Shown here: piece by piece, positions 1 through 7,645 of the stretch
Position numbering within the stretch: the stretch's first letter is position 1
Layout: the number at the start of each line of letters is the position of its first letter
Assembly (NCBI GenBank): GCA_036381195.1
Contig: DASVDH010000022.1
Coordinates: 100,427 to 164,426 of the forward strand
Source of the DNA: RSA9 sp036381195
GTDB taxonomy: Bacteria > Gemmatimonadota > Gemmatimonadetes > Longimicrobiales > RSA9
Length of the DNA stretch: 64,000 nt
Reading direction: 5' to 3'
Notes under the pieces: model-generated
What the model was told of the DNA's origin: nothing
What the model saw: only the letters and a program-made list of their open reading frames with translations
The model's database searches: none
Made by a program: the position numbers and the translations under genes

Positions 1-1
1 A

Positions 2-295
2 CGCATCAGTCTGCGCGAAGCGCGCCGCAGGGCGCGTGGGCGGCGGCGGATCGCCATCGTCGAGTTCGAGGACGGCACGGCGCTCGACGGGACCGTCGCC
101 GGCAACGCATTCCGCTACGTGAACCACTCGTGCGAGCCCAACGCGTACATCCGGCGCATCCGGGGCCGCGTCGAGATCTGGACGCTGCGCCCCATCGAGC
201 CGGGCGAAGAGATCACCTGCGATTACGGCGAGACACAGCACGACGGCACGCTCCCCTGCCGCTGCGGTAGCGAGCGGTGCCGCGGCTACCTGTGA
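2..295 (+). CDS. SET-domain protein, C-terminal part (5' end outside window)
   Basis: Only the last 97 residues are in the window. They contain the SET signature NHSCEPN, then ITCDYGE, and end in a post-SET cysteine cluster (CRCGSERCRGYL). SET proteins are S-adenosylmethionine-dependent lysine methyltransferases; the NHxC and post-SET cysteines form the cofactor pocket and a zinc site. Bacterial SET proteins are sporadic and their substrates are mostly unknown, so I assign none. The next gene starts at a GTG overlapping this stop codon, which suggests translational coupling. Confidence 0.85.
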   Translation, partial: RISLREARRRARGRRRIAIVEFEDGTALDGTVAGNAFRYVNHSCEPNAYIRRIRGRVEIWTLRPIEPGEEITCDYGETQHDGTLPCRCGSERCRGYL

Positions 296-513
296 GGCCG
301 CCGGGCACGCACTCGTTCGCGCTGGACGGCGTCATCCGGGGCGTGATCCGGTTCAGCCGCGGGCACGAGGCGGAAGTCGAGGGTCGGGTGGTTCGGCTCG
401 AGGGCGCCCTGGTCGCGCTGTACCTCGCCGAGCAGCCGAACCCGTTCCGCATCGTGCTCGACGAGCAGCGCTTCCTGCGGCAGAAGTACCCGATGTGGCC
501 GCGGGAGGCCTGA
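292..513 (+). CDS. Small PilZ-like hypothetical protein
   Basis: A 73-residue protein read from GTG 292, which overlaps the SET stop (GTGA). An in-frame GTG at 277 would add five residues. The pattern VIRGVIRFSRG, then EGRVVRLEG, then IVLDEQRFLRQKYP resembles the strand order of PilZ-type barrels, but the RxxxR and DxSxxG c-di-GMP motifs are not visible. I treat it as a PilZ-like fold at best. Support comes from its coupled start and reading through to an isolated stop; function is unknown. Confidence 0.5.
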   Translation: MRPPGTHSFALDGVIRGVIRFSRGHEAEVEGRVVRLEGALVALYLAEQPNPFRIVLDEQRFLRQKYPMWPREA

Positions 514-540
514 GGCGCTGGGCAAACGAGTTAAGATGCA

Positions 541-588
541 GCGCCCGGGGGCGCGCCGCCAGGCCCTTACGGGCGCGGCCCCGGGCGC
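541..588. terminator. GC-rich hairpin between the PilZ-like gene and the bactofilin gene
   Basis: GCGCCCGGGG at 541-550 is matched by its reverse complement CCCCGGGCGC at 579-588, with further partial pairing inside. No clear T tract follows the 3' arm. It could end transcription from the SET/PilZ-like pair or lie in the bactofilin 5' untranslated region. Confidence 0.45.
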
Positions 589-636
589 TTAGACTCTGAT
601 ACCCAGATCACCGAACCATCAAGATGAGGCGTCGCG

Positions 637-1128
637 ATGGCCAAGATCCTGAAAGACACGCCGCAGGCGGGAGCGCAACCCGCGGCGAGCGCACCCGTGT
701 CCGTGGTCAGTAAGGGCCTGCGGATCCAGGGGCAGTGCGAGGTCCCGGGGCGACTCGTGGTGGAAGGACACATCACGGGCGACGTCCGTGCCACCCACAT
801 CGAGGTGGTGGCTGACGGCCGCGTGGATGGGAACGTGACCGGGCCGGACGGCCGGGCCCCGGCCGGAACGGTCCTGGTGGCCGGCCACGTGGGAGGGAAG
901 GTCGCGGCCGAACGCGTCGAGGTGCATGACAGGGGCGAAGTCGGCGGCGGGGTGGTGACGACGGATGCCGTGGTGCGCGGACGCGTGAGCGGCGGGCTGA
1001 TGGCCGACGGCCGCCTGACCCTCGCTGCGACGGGGCTCGTCGAGGGCGACGTCCGGGCCCGGCGGCTCGTCGTCGAGGAAGGCGGCCGGGTGAACGGCAG
1101 CATCCGGATGGGCGATCCCGCGGGCTGA
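637..1128 (+). CDS. Bactofilin (polymer-forming cytoskeletal protein)
   Basis: A 163-residue protein with a short unstructured N-terminus, then a right-handed beta-helix pattern of hydrophobic/glycine repeats from about residue 25 (GLRIQGQCEVPGRLVVEGHI, then GDVRATHIEVV). This is typical of the bactofilin/DUF583 family. Bactofilins self-assemble without nucleotide into filaments at the inner membrane and scaffold cell-shape, stalk or polar functions. Length and domain coverage are normal. It may share a transcript with the membrane and vWA genes downstream (147 bp gap), but the sequence does not prove this. Confidence 0.9.
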   Translation: MAKILKDTPQAGAQPAASAPVSVVSKGLRIQGQCEVPGRLVVEGHITGDVRATHIEVVADGRVDGNVTGPDGRAPAGTVLVAGHVGGKVAAERVEVHDRGEVGGGVVTTDAVVRGRVSGGLMADGRLTLAATGLVEGDVRARRLVVEEGGRVNGSIRMGDPAG

Positions 1129-1274
1129 GGCCGTTCACCGGGCCCATCCCGTTTTCACCCTTCTTGCAATGGTGCTCCCTCCGCTTCGCGTCCGCGCTGG
1201 ACGCGGGTGGGAGCGTGCTGCCGCGGCGCCGCGGCGCACGCGCCCTGCGAACCGCAACCGGAGGGAAAGCCGCC

Positions 1275-2930
1275 ATGCCCGCACTCCTCGCGGAGCGCGA
1301 GCCACGCCGCCGCCGCTGGCTGGCCTGGCTCCGCCGCACGTCCGCGCCCGCCCTGCCCCTGCCCGGCCCCGATTCCGAGCCCGACGCGCTCGCGGAGGGA
1401 CTCCGCCAGGTCCGCGCGCCGGCGGATCACTGGTTCGACCAGCAGGTCGCCGAGCTGGAGGCCGCGGCGGTCGAGCTGGCACACGCCGCCGCGGCGGCGG
1501 GGCTGCCGCGGACCGACGTGGCGTACGAGAGCGTGCCGGAGGAGGAGGCGCTGGCGAGGCGTGCGGGCGCCGTTTTCCGCGGGTGGGTCGAGCGCGTGCG
1601 GACGCGCGTCCAGGATGCGATCCAGAACTGTACTCGCCGCGCCGGCGCCCACCTCTCCGCGTACGAGCACGAGCTGGTCGAGCTCGAGCTTGGGGGAATC
1701 CGCATGAAGGCCGCCGCCGCCGCCCTCGAGCGCGCGGAAGCGGAAACGACGGCCGGCTACGCCACGCTCGAGGTGCGCCGGTACTTCGCGCCGTGGAAAT
1801 ACCGGCTGCTGATCGGGATGCTGGTGCTCGTGGACTGGGTGGCGAACGTGCCGGTCTTTTCGGAGCTGTTGCCGAAGGATCCGGGCGCGGAGGCGGCGTG
1901 GCGGCAGATCGTGGCGGACTCGGAGCAGTACGGCCCCCTGGGCGGGCTGTACCGCGCGGCCGCGCGGGCCGCGCACCATCCGGATGCGTCGGTGCTCGCG
2001 CTCGGCGTGATCATCTTCCTCGTGTTCCTCGCGCACGTGTTCGGCGAGGCGGTGCGGCGCCGCACATCGCTGGATGAAGCGGAGACGCCCTCCGCCGCGA
2101 CGACGATTCGCGGCCACCGGCGCCAGTTCGGGTTCGCTGCGCTGGCGAGCTCGATCGGCATCGTCGCCGTTCTGGGCTTCCTGTGGCTGGCGCGCTACCA
2201 GCTCGAGCGGTCGACGTCGGAACAGGTGGCGGAAGCGGAGGCGCAGGTCGCGGAGATCCAGGAGCAGCTCGCCGCCGCGCGCGCGGCGGAGGACCTCATG
2301 GCGATCGGCGAAGCCGAGCAGCGCCTGGATGATGCGCAGCACCTCCTCGCGCAGCGCATCGACCGGGCGGACTACGCGGACGTGATCGCACGCATGAACT
2401 GGCCGATCCTGCTGCTCAACTTCGTGCTCGCCGTGGCCGCCGCGCTGGCTGCGTACCTCGCGACGAGAGACTCGCTGCACGGCCGGCTGGACAACCCGCG
2501 GGCGGCGGAGCTGCGGCGCGAGCTGCGCGCGCTGGGGCGCGACGAGGCGCGGCGCCGCGAGGCGCTCGCGCGGCTCGACGTCGCCGTCCGGCGCGAATTC
2601 GCCGCGGCGAACTACCTGCTCCACTCGCGGCCGCTCCAGGGCTGGGAGGCGATGCTGGACCGGCTGCGGGCCGTGATCCCGCGCTTTCGCGTCGAGAACG
2701 CCCGCGCGCGCGGCATCGACACGGCCAACATCGCCGCGTTCCAGAAGCCCGTTGCATTGGCCGCCGCGCCCGGCGAGGAAGATGCGATGCTGACCGCGCC
2801 GGCGGAGCTGATCCAGCAGCAGGAGCGGCTCGAGGCGCTGCGCGCGCGCGCCGCCATGCTGCTCGGGCTGCGCGCGGCGGGCGAGCGCCAGGCCGCGGAT
2901 CCGGACCCGGACCCTGCACGCGCGGCATGA
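1275..2930 (+). CDS. Coiled-coil membrane protein of unknown function
   Basis: A 551-residue protein from ATG 1275, chosen because GGAGGGA lies just upstream; an in-frame start at 1164 is possible but has no such site. Four hydrophobic segments are visible: around residues 175-195 (LLIGMLVLVDWVA), 240-262 (VLALGVIIFLVFLAHVF), 290-312 and 378-398. A long alanine/glutamate heptad region (EQVAEAEAQVAEIQEQ) lies between the third and fourth. Charged arms flank the core, so it may be a scaffold or mechanosensing-type membrane protein; I recognise no family. It overlaps the vWA lipoprotein gene by ATGA, so the two probably act together. Confidence 0.75.
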   Translation: MPALLAEREPRRRRWLAWLRRTSAPALPLPGPDSEPDALAEGLRQVRAPADHWFDQQVAELEAAAVELAHAAAAAGLPRTDVAYESVPEEEALARRAGAVFRGWVERVRTRVQDAIQNCTRRAGAHLSAYEHELVELELGGIRMKAAAAALERAEAETTAGYATLEVRRYFAPWKYRLLIGMLVLVDWVANVPVFSELLPKDPGAEAAWRQIVADSEQYGPLGGLYRAAARAAHHPDASVLALGVIIFLVFLAHVFGEAVRRRTSLDEAETPSAATTIRGHRRQFGFAALASSIGIVAVLGFLWLARYQLERSTSEQVAEAEAQVAEIQEQLAAARAAEDLMAIGEAEQRLDDAQHLLAQRIDRADYADVIARMNWPILLLNFVLAVAAALAAYLATRDSLHGRLDNPRAAELRRELRALGRDEARRREALARLDVAVRREFAAANYLLHSRPLQGWEAMLDRLRAVIPRFRVENARARGIDTANIAAFQKPVALAAAPGEEDAMLTAPAELIQQQERLEALRARAAMLLGLRAAGERQAADPDPDPARAA

Positions 2931-3688
2931 GCCCACGCGTCGCGGCCGCGCTCCTCCCACTCGTCCTCGCGGGCTGCGACTCCGATCACCCGGGCGCGCG
3001 CCCGGCGGCCGCGGCGCCGGGCGCGCCGGGGCGCCAGTACATCGTCGCGCTCGACCTCTCGGGCAGCCAGAGCGAACGGCGGCGCAGCGAGAGCCGGCGG
3101 GCGCTCGAGGGCATCATCGACCGGCTCTCCTACGGCGACCGCATCGTCCTGCTCCAGGTGCACCGCCTGCGCGCGCAGGAGGAACACGCGCGCCGCTGGT
3201 GGGACACCGCGCCGCGCTTGCGCGACGGCGCACGCCCTTCCTCGCTCGACCGGGAGAACCTCGAGGCCGTCAAGCGTGCGGCGCGTTCCGTCGCACGCAC
3301 GCTGTTCGCCGCGGACTCGGCCGGCAAGCTCCCCACCACCGACCTGTTCGCCACGCTGCACGTCGCGAGCGAGTTCCTGCGCGACGCCGGCGGCCGCCGC
3401 ACCACGATCGTGCTGCTCTCCGACATGATCCAGTCCGCCCACGGCATCGAGATGAGCCGGCCCGACGGCACACCCCCCGCAGAGTGGATCGCCGCCCAGC
3501 GCCAGCGGGGCCTCGTGCCGCGGCTCGACGGCGCGTGCATCATCGTGATCGGCGCGGACGCGACCAGCCCGCAGGGCGTGCGCGTGCGCGAGTTCTGGAC
3601 CCGCTACTTCGAGGCCGCCGGCGCACGGCTGCCGCCGGATCATTACCGGCTGATCTGGACCGGCGCGCCGCCCGACGGGTGCGATTGA
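2927..3688 (+). CDS. von Willebrand factor A-like lipoprotein
   Basis: A 253-residue protein. The N-terminus MSPRVAAALLPLVLAGC is a lipoprotein signal with lipobox LAGC, so it should be anchored in the periplasm or outer membrane. A vWA-like domain follows: YIVALDLSGSQS (a DxSxS MIDAS motif) near residues 39-50 and VLLSDMIQ near 165. vWA domains bind partners through a metal site. The start overlaps the preceding stop (ATGA), pairing it with the coiled-coil membrane protein. That partnership is inferred; the ligand is unknown. Confidence 0.8.
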   Translation: MSPRVAAALLPLVLAGCDSDHPGARPAAAAPGAPGRQYIVALDLSGSQSERRRSESRRALEGIIDRLSYGDRIVLLQVHRLRAQEEHARRWWDTAPRLRDGARPSSLDRENLEAVKRAARSVARTLFAADSAGKLPTTDLFATLHVASEFLRDAGGRRTTIVLLSDMIQSAHGIEMSRPDGTPPAEWIAAQRQRGLVPRLDGACIIVIGADATSPQGVRVREFWTRYFEAAGARLPPDHYRLIWTGAPPDGCD

Positions 3689-3773
3689 GGCGGCCGGCGC
3701 ACGGCCGCCGCCGTCCGGATCGGCGATCACGCCATCGGCGGCGTGTCCCGGACGGCGCAAGCCGCCCGGCCAG

Positions 3774-3953
3774 TCACCCGGGTTGCTCCAGGCGCGCGAT
3801 CAGCTCCTTCAGCAGCGCCTCCCGCTTCTTCAGGTCCTCGCGAAAGTCCATCTGGTCCGTCTGCGAGATCTCCATTCGCAGGTCGCCCAGGTAGCTCTCC
3901 AGCATCTCGCGCAGCATCTCGGCCTGCTCGCGATCGAGCTCCAGTCTGACCAT
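3774..3953 (-). CDS. Small coiled-coil hypothetical protein (59 aa)
   Basis: A 59-residue protein starting MVRLELDREQAEML and continuing as a charged helix with heptad spacing (REMLESYLGDLRMEI, then KKREALLKELIARLEQ). It resembles small helical proteins common in bacterial genomes but without assigned function. The start is the first methionine before the conserved-looking helix. It converges on the vWA gene, with 85 bp between the two stops. Confidence 0.65.
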   Translation of the reverse strand: MVRLELDREQAEMLREMLESYLGDLRMEISQTDQMDFREDLKKREALLKELIARLEQPG

Positions 3954-4166
3954 CTCCGCCCTCCGGCGCACGCGTTTGCGGCCCCCGACCGGCCGCAAGA
4001 GCCGCACCCGCGGCCGGTGCGCTCGACGCACGGTGCGGGTCGAGACGGCTGGCCGCCGAGCATCCCCGAGGGACCCACCCTGCGATGCTTGACTGCGGCA
4101 ACTCAACTGATCTACTCTGGCTACCATTCGACCAGCCGAACGAGCACCCACCGTGAGCGACCACCC

Positions 4167-5102
4167 ATGGCCAGTGCCGACCTGCTCCGACGCGTCGAGG
4201 CCGTCCGGCGCTTCAACCGCTTCTACACCAAGCAGATCGGGGTCCTGAACGAGGGGCTCCTGAACAGCCCGTTCTCTCTGGCGGAGGCGCGGGTGGTGTA
4301 CGAGCTCGCGCATCACGAGCAGACGACGGCGACGCACCTGGCCCAGGAGCTGGAGCTGGATCCGGGCTACCTGAGCCGCATCCTGCGGCGGCTGCAGCAG
4401 CGCGGGCTGATCGGCCGGCGGCGCTCGGACGCGGACGGCCGTCAGGTGCTGATCTCGTTGACCGAACGCGGGCAGGCGGCGTTCAGCGAGATCAATGCGG
4501 CGTCGCGGAACGAGATCGAAGCGATGCTCCGCGACCTCTCGCCGGCGGAGCAGGACCGGCTGCTCCATGCGATGCAGACGATCGAGTCGCTCCTCGGAGC
4601 GCCGGTGGAGCATCGCGTCCCTTACATCCTGCGGCCGCACCAGCCCGGGGACATGGGCTGGGTGGTGCACCGCCACGGCGTGCTCTACAACCGGGAGTCC
4701 GGTTGGGACGAGACGTTCGAGGCGCTGGTGGCGGAGATCGTCGCGGCCTTCATCCGGGACTACGATCCGCGGCGCGAGCGCTGCTGGATCGCGGAGAAGG
4801 ATGGGGAGAACGTCGGCTCCGTCTTCCTGGTGAAGCACCCGGAACGGGAAGGCGTGGCGAAGCTGCGGCTGCTGCTGGTGGAGCCGCATGCGCGCGGGCT
4901 GGGGATCGGCCGGCGGCTCGTGCAGGAGTGCACGCGCTTCGCGCGGCAGGTGGGGTACCGGAAGATCACGCTGTGGACGACCAGCGTGCTCGAGGCCGCG
5001 CGGCGCATCTACGAGCGGGAGGGCTACCGGCTCGTTCACCGGGAGCCGCTTCACAGCTTCGGGCACGACCTCATCAGCGAGACGTGGGAGCTGGAGCTGT
5101 AG
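4167..5102 (+). CDS. MarR-family regulator fused to a GNAT acetyltransferase
   Basis: A 311-residue two-domain protein. Residues about 1-145 form a MarR winged helix (TTATHLAQELELDPGYLSRI recognition region, then GLIGRRRSDADGRQ wing). Residues about 150-311 form a GNAT fold with the acetyl-CoA loop ARGLGIGRRLVQEC. This MarR-GNAT architecture is known in many bacteria. The MarR half likely binds DNA and the GNAT half acetylates an unknown small molecule or protein. ATG 4167 gives the canonical MarR N-terminus; the ribosome site before it is weak. Confidence 0.9.
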   Translation: MASADLLRRVEAVRRFNRFYTKQIGVLNEGLLNSPFSLAEARVVYELAHHEQTTATHLAQELELDPGYLSRILRRLQQRGLIGRRRSDADGRQVLISLTERGQAAFSEINAASRNEIEAMLRDLSPAEQDRLLHAMQTIESLLGAPVEHRVPYILRPHQPGDMGWVVHRHGVLYNRESGWDETFEALVAEIVAAFIRDYDPRRERCWIAEKDGENVGSVFLVKHPEREGVAKLRLLLVEPHARGLGIGRRLVQECTRFARQVGYRKITLWTTSVLEAARRIYEREGYRLVHREPLHSFGHDLISETWELEL

Positions 5103-5346
5103 GGGCGAGCACAGTCGTAACCGGGGCCGGCGCGGCGGCATCGAGTCTCCCCTCCCCTCTCGGCCGGTCGCATCCACGGCCGCAGCGGCGCCGCAACGTG
5201 TGCCGCGGGCTGGTCTCCCGCCGTGTCCGCGGCGCACTCCTTGCCCGGCCGGCAGGCGTCATCGAATCGGCGTCACTGACACCGGTGCCGCTGCACGATG
5301 CCCGCTCTGCGGGCGGCGCCTGCCGGGGAAACGGCGAGGGAACACG

Positions 5347-6186
5347 ATGAGCACGATGCGCACGAAGGACGGCACGCAGATCTACTACAAGGACTGGGGC
5401 GCCGGTCAACCCGTCGTGTTCAGCCACGGCTGGCCGTTGAACGCGGATGCTTGGGATGACCAGATGCTCTTCCTGGCATCCCACGGCTATCGCTGCATCG
5501 CGCACGACCGGCGCGGCCACGGCCGCTCCGACCAGCCGTGGCACGGCAACGACATGGACACCTACGCCGACGACCTCGCCGCGCTGATCGAGGCGCTCGA
5601 CCTGAATGACATCGTGCTCGTGGGCCACTCCACGGGAGGCGGCGAGGTGGTGCGCTACATCGGCCGCCACGGAACGGAGCGGGTCGCACGGCTCGTGCTG
5701 ATCAGCGCCGTGCCGCCGCTGATGCTGAAGACGCCGGGCAACCCCGGCGGCCTGCCGCTGGACGTGTTCGACGAGATCCGCAGCGGGCTCTTCAGGGACC
5801 ACTCGCAGTACTACAGGGACCTGAGCGCCGCGTTCTACGGCGCGAACAGGCCGGGCGCCGAGGTGTCGCAGGGCGTGCGGGACGCGTTCTGGCTCTGGTG
5901 CATGCAGGCCGGGCTCGCGGGCGCGTACGCGTGCGTCGCGGCGTTCTCCGAGACGGACTTCACGGAGGACCTGGAGAAGATCGACGTCCCGACGCTCATC
6001 ATCCACGGCGACGACGACCAGATCGTGCCGATCGACGCTTCGGCCCGGCGCTCCGTGGAGATCATCGAGGGCGCGACCCTGAAGGTCTATCCCGGCGCGC
6101 CGCACGGCCTGACCGCCACGCACAAAGACCGGCTCAACGCAGACCTGCTGGAGTTCCTCGAGGCGCGAGGCCGCCTGGCGGCCTGA
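5347..6186 (+). CDS. Alpha/beta hydrolase (arylesterase / non-haem chloroperoxidase type)
   Basis: A 279-residue cytoplasmic alpha/beta hydrolase. Visible elements are the oxyanion motif SHGWPLNADAW, the nucleophile elbow GHSTGGGE (serine near residue 98), the acid in IHGDDDQIVP and the histidine in GAPHGL. The sequence style matches the arylesterase/cofactor-free haloperoxidase group, which hydrolyses small esters. The substrate cannot be read from sequence. GAGGGAA stands a few bases before the ATG. It is a single gene with no operon partner. Confidence 0.9.
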   Translation: MSTMRTKDGTQIYYKDWGAGQPVVFSHGWPLNADAWDDQMLFLASHGYRCIAHDRRGHGRSDQPWHGNDMDTYADDLAALIEALDLNDIVLVGHSTGGGEVVRYIGRHGTERVARLVLISAVPPLMLKTPGNPGGLPLDVFDEIRSGLFRDHSQYYRDLSAAFYGANRPGAEVSQGVRDAFWLWCMQAGLAGAYACVAAFSETDFTEDLEKIDVPTLIIHGDDDQIVPIDASARRSVEIIEGATLKVYPGAPHGLTATHKDRLNADLLEFLEARGRLAA

Positions 6187-7167
6187 CGTGCCGCGCGGCC
6201 GGGCCCGAAGCGCCGCTGCGACCGTTTGCGGCAACCTTGCGCACGGCGGCCCATGGAAAGCGGCGCAAAGGGCATGCTGACGAGCAGCACGTCAGCAGTG
6301 TTCCCTGCGCCGTTTCCGGCGAACATCGACCGCCCTCCTGCCGGCTGTCACAGTCGAGGTCTCCGCGGAGATCGATTACCCGCCGTACGGACACTGCTGC
6401 GGTGAGGAGCGGGCGGCCGTTCACGGCCGAGCGTGCGAGGCCCGAGGCAAACGACGTGCCGGGCGCGGGTGCCGCCATAGAGTCCGGCGGACGCGACATG
6501 CAGTCGGGAGCTCCTCGTCGGAGGGCGGCTACAATAGAGGTGGAGCGCCACTCTGCGGCGACAGGTGCAACGTTGAGGAGACGCCGTGGGCGAAATGGGG
6601 ACACGTCATCTCCGCCCGCCCGGAGCGCGCACGCTGAGCAAGCGCTTTCCTGCCACGCACCATGCACGCCGACGCGCGAGCCGGCTCGTGCACCCCGCCA
6701 CCGTGGTCAGGGCCGGCCTCGGGCAGCCGGTGCGCCCTGCTTCTAGGAACCACGCTCTACCCGTAGCGCCAGGCCTCTACCACCCGCGCCGTGCAACGTA
6801 GCGATTTCGGTGCGGCGCAATGACTTATGATTCCGTGCCCATCGGCACGGCAATTGCTTTCCGTCAGCGCGACGATTGACGATCCTCATGACAGAAGCCG
6901 GCCCGAACCTCCGGCACGCAAGGCTCGGCACGAATCAGCGAGCCCACGCGAAGCCGAAGAGACGGGCGTAGCCAGACTCAACTCCGCGAACGGGCGGGGG
7001 TCCGCGGTTCATTGGCGACCGGTTGCCCATCAATCGGCTTGGAAGCGGCACCGGTGCACTACTCTCTCAACAGATCGGAGGTAGCATGACGTGAACCTCA
7101 GGCAGAATCGCGCAGGTGCCAAGTCGCAGTTGTCATCCATGCACCCATCATAAGAAAGGAGCAAGCA
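6187..7167. other. Long intergenic region upstream of the RiPP precursor
   Basis: No convincing gene in 980 bp. It holds a near-consensus sigma-54 promoter (6842-6858) with a CTCTACccGTAG inverted repeat about 83 bp before it (6755-6766). ATAGAG half-sites lie at 6478 and 6533, the latter part of an AGAGgTGG/CCACTCT repeat. A 20-codon GTG ORF (7091-7153) preceded by GGAGG at 7077-7081 could be a leader peptide, but nothing else supports it. Base use is less GC-biased here than in the flanking genes. Confidence 0.6.
6842..6858 (+). promoter_or_regulatory. Sigma-54 promoter for precursor and lyase-kinase genes
   Basis: CGGCACGgcaaTTGCT matches the sigma-54 consensus TGGCACGRNNNTTGCW at all but one position. 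The -24 GG (6844-6845) and -12 GC (6856-6857) are at the required spacing. Transcription would start near 6869, leaving an approximately 300-nt leader before the precursor ATG. A sigma-54 activator is encoded in the same cluster at 24974-26230. Confidence 0.7.
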
Positions 7168-7299
7168 ATGAGCACCATCCTCCGTCTCCAGATGCTCGCT
7201 TTCGCCCAGGAGATCGAGACTCCCGCGGATAGTTTCGCCAGCGCGTGCTGTGGGAGTCAGAGCGCCACCAGCCTGGGCTGCGAAGAGGAGCAGCAGTAA
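7168..7299 (+). CDS. Class III-type lanthipeptide precursor peptide (43 aa)
   Basis: A 43-codon gene with a strong ribosome site (AAAGGAG, 7154-7160) seven bases before ATG. The leader begins MSTILRLQMLA, carrying the ILxLQ element that class III synthetases recognise. The C-terminal half holds two tandem S-x-x-S-x-x-C units, S22/S25/C28 and S32/S35/C38, plus C27, S30 and T34, then an acidic tail EEEQQ. Ser-x2-Ser-x(2-5)-Cys is the pattern that becomes labionin or lanthionine in class III peptides. It lies directly before the lyase-kinase gene. Leader cleavage site and final structure are not readable from sequence. An antisense frame across it exists but lacks comparable support. Confidence 0.85.
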   Translation: MSTILRLQMLAFAQEIETPADSFASACCGSQSATSLGCEEEQQ

Positions 7300-7645
7300 T
7301 AGCCCGTTCCGCAGCCGCTCGCTCATGACCTCGGCCGGCGCAGGAATTCTCTAGACCGGGAACGCCAGCTCAATTCGCGGAAGCATCCTAATGAGATGCG
7401 TCCTCGATCCCCGGAAGATGGACCCGCTTCCCACGAGAATGCGGAGGTGGACAGCACGGTCAGCCTCCGTTGCAACAGCCACACCGGCGCGGGCACAGGC
7501 TCTCTGCCCGAGCCTGATTAGATGACCCGACCTCGCGTCATCGGGTACCTTTGATCCGCCGGCTGAGGTCACTTCGCGGGCGCCGCCTCGCGACGCGGAT
7601 CGTCGCGAGGCGGCGTCGATTCAGCACCCCTTCACAAGGGCCGGC
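7300..7645 (+). other. Region between precursor and lyase-kinase
   Basis: 346 bp without a firm gene. An ATG ORF at 7396-7518 encodes about 40 residues and contains one S-x-x-S-x-x-C motif near its middle (STVSLRC), but it has no ILxLQ leader and only a weak ribosome site. I list it as a possibility, not a gene. Confidence 0.35.

Noticed and set aside
6530..6535. TACAAT possible -10 box
   Set aside because: No matching -35 hexamer at 16-18 bp and no gene placed to use it.
7030..7326. Antisense frame with a signal-peptide-like start
   Set aside because: It overlaps the class III precursor, has no ribosome site, and its hydrophobic start comes from the Gln/Glu/Ala codons of the precursor read backwards.
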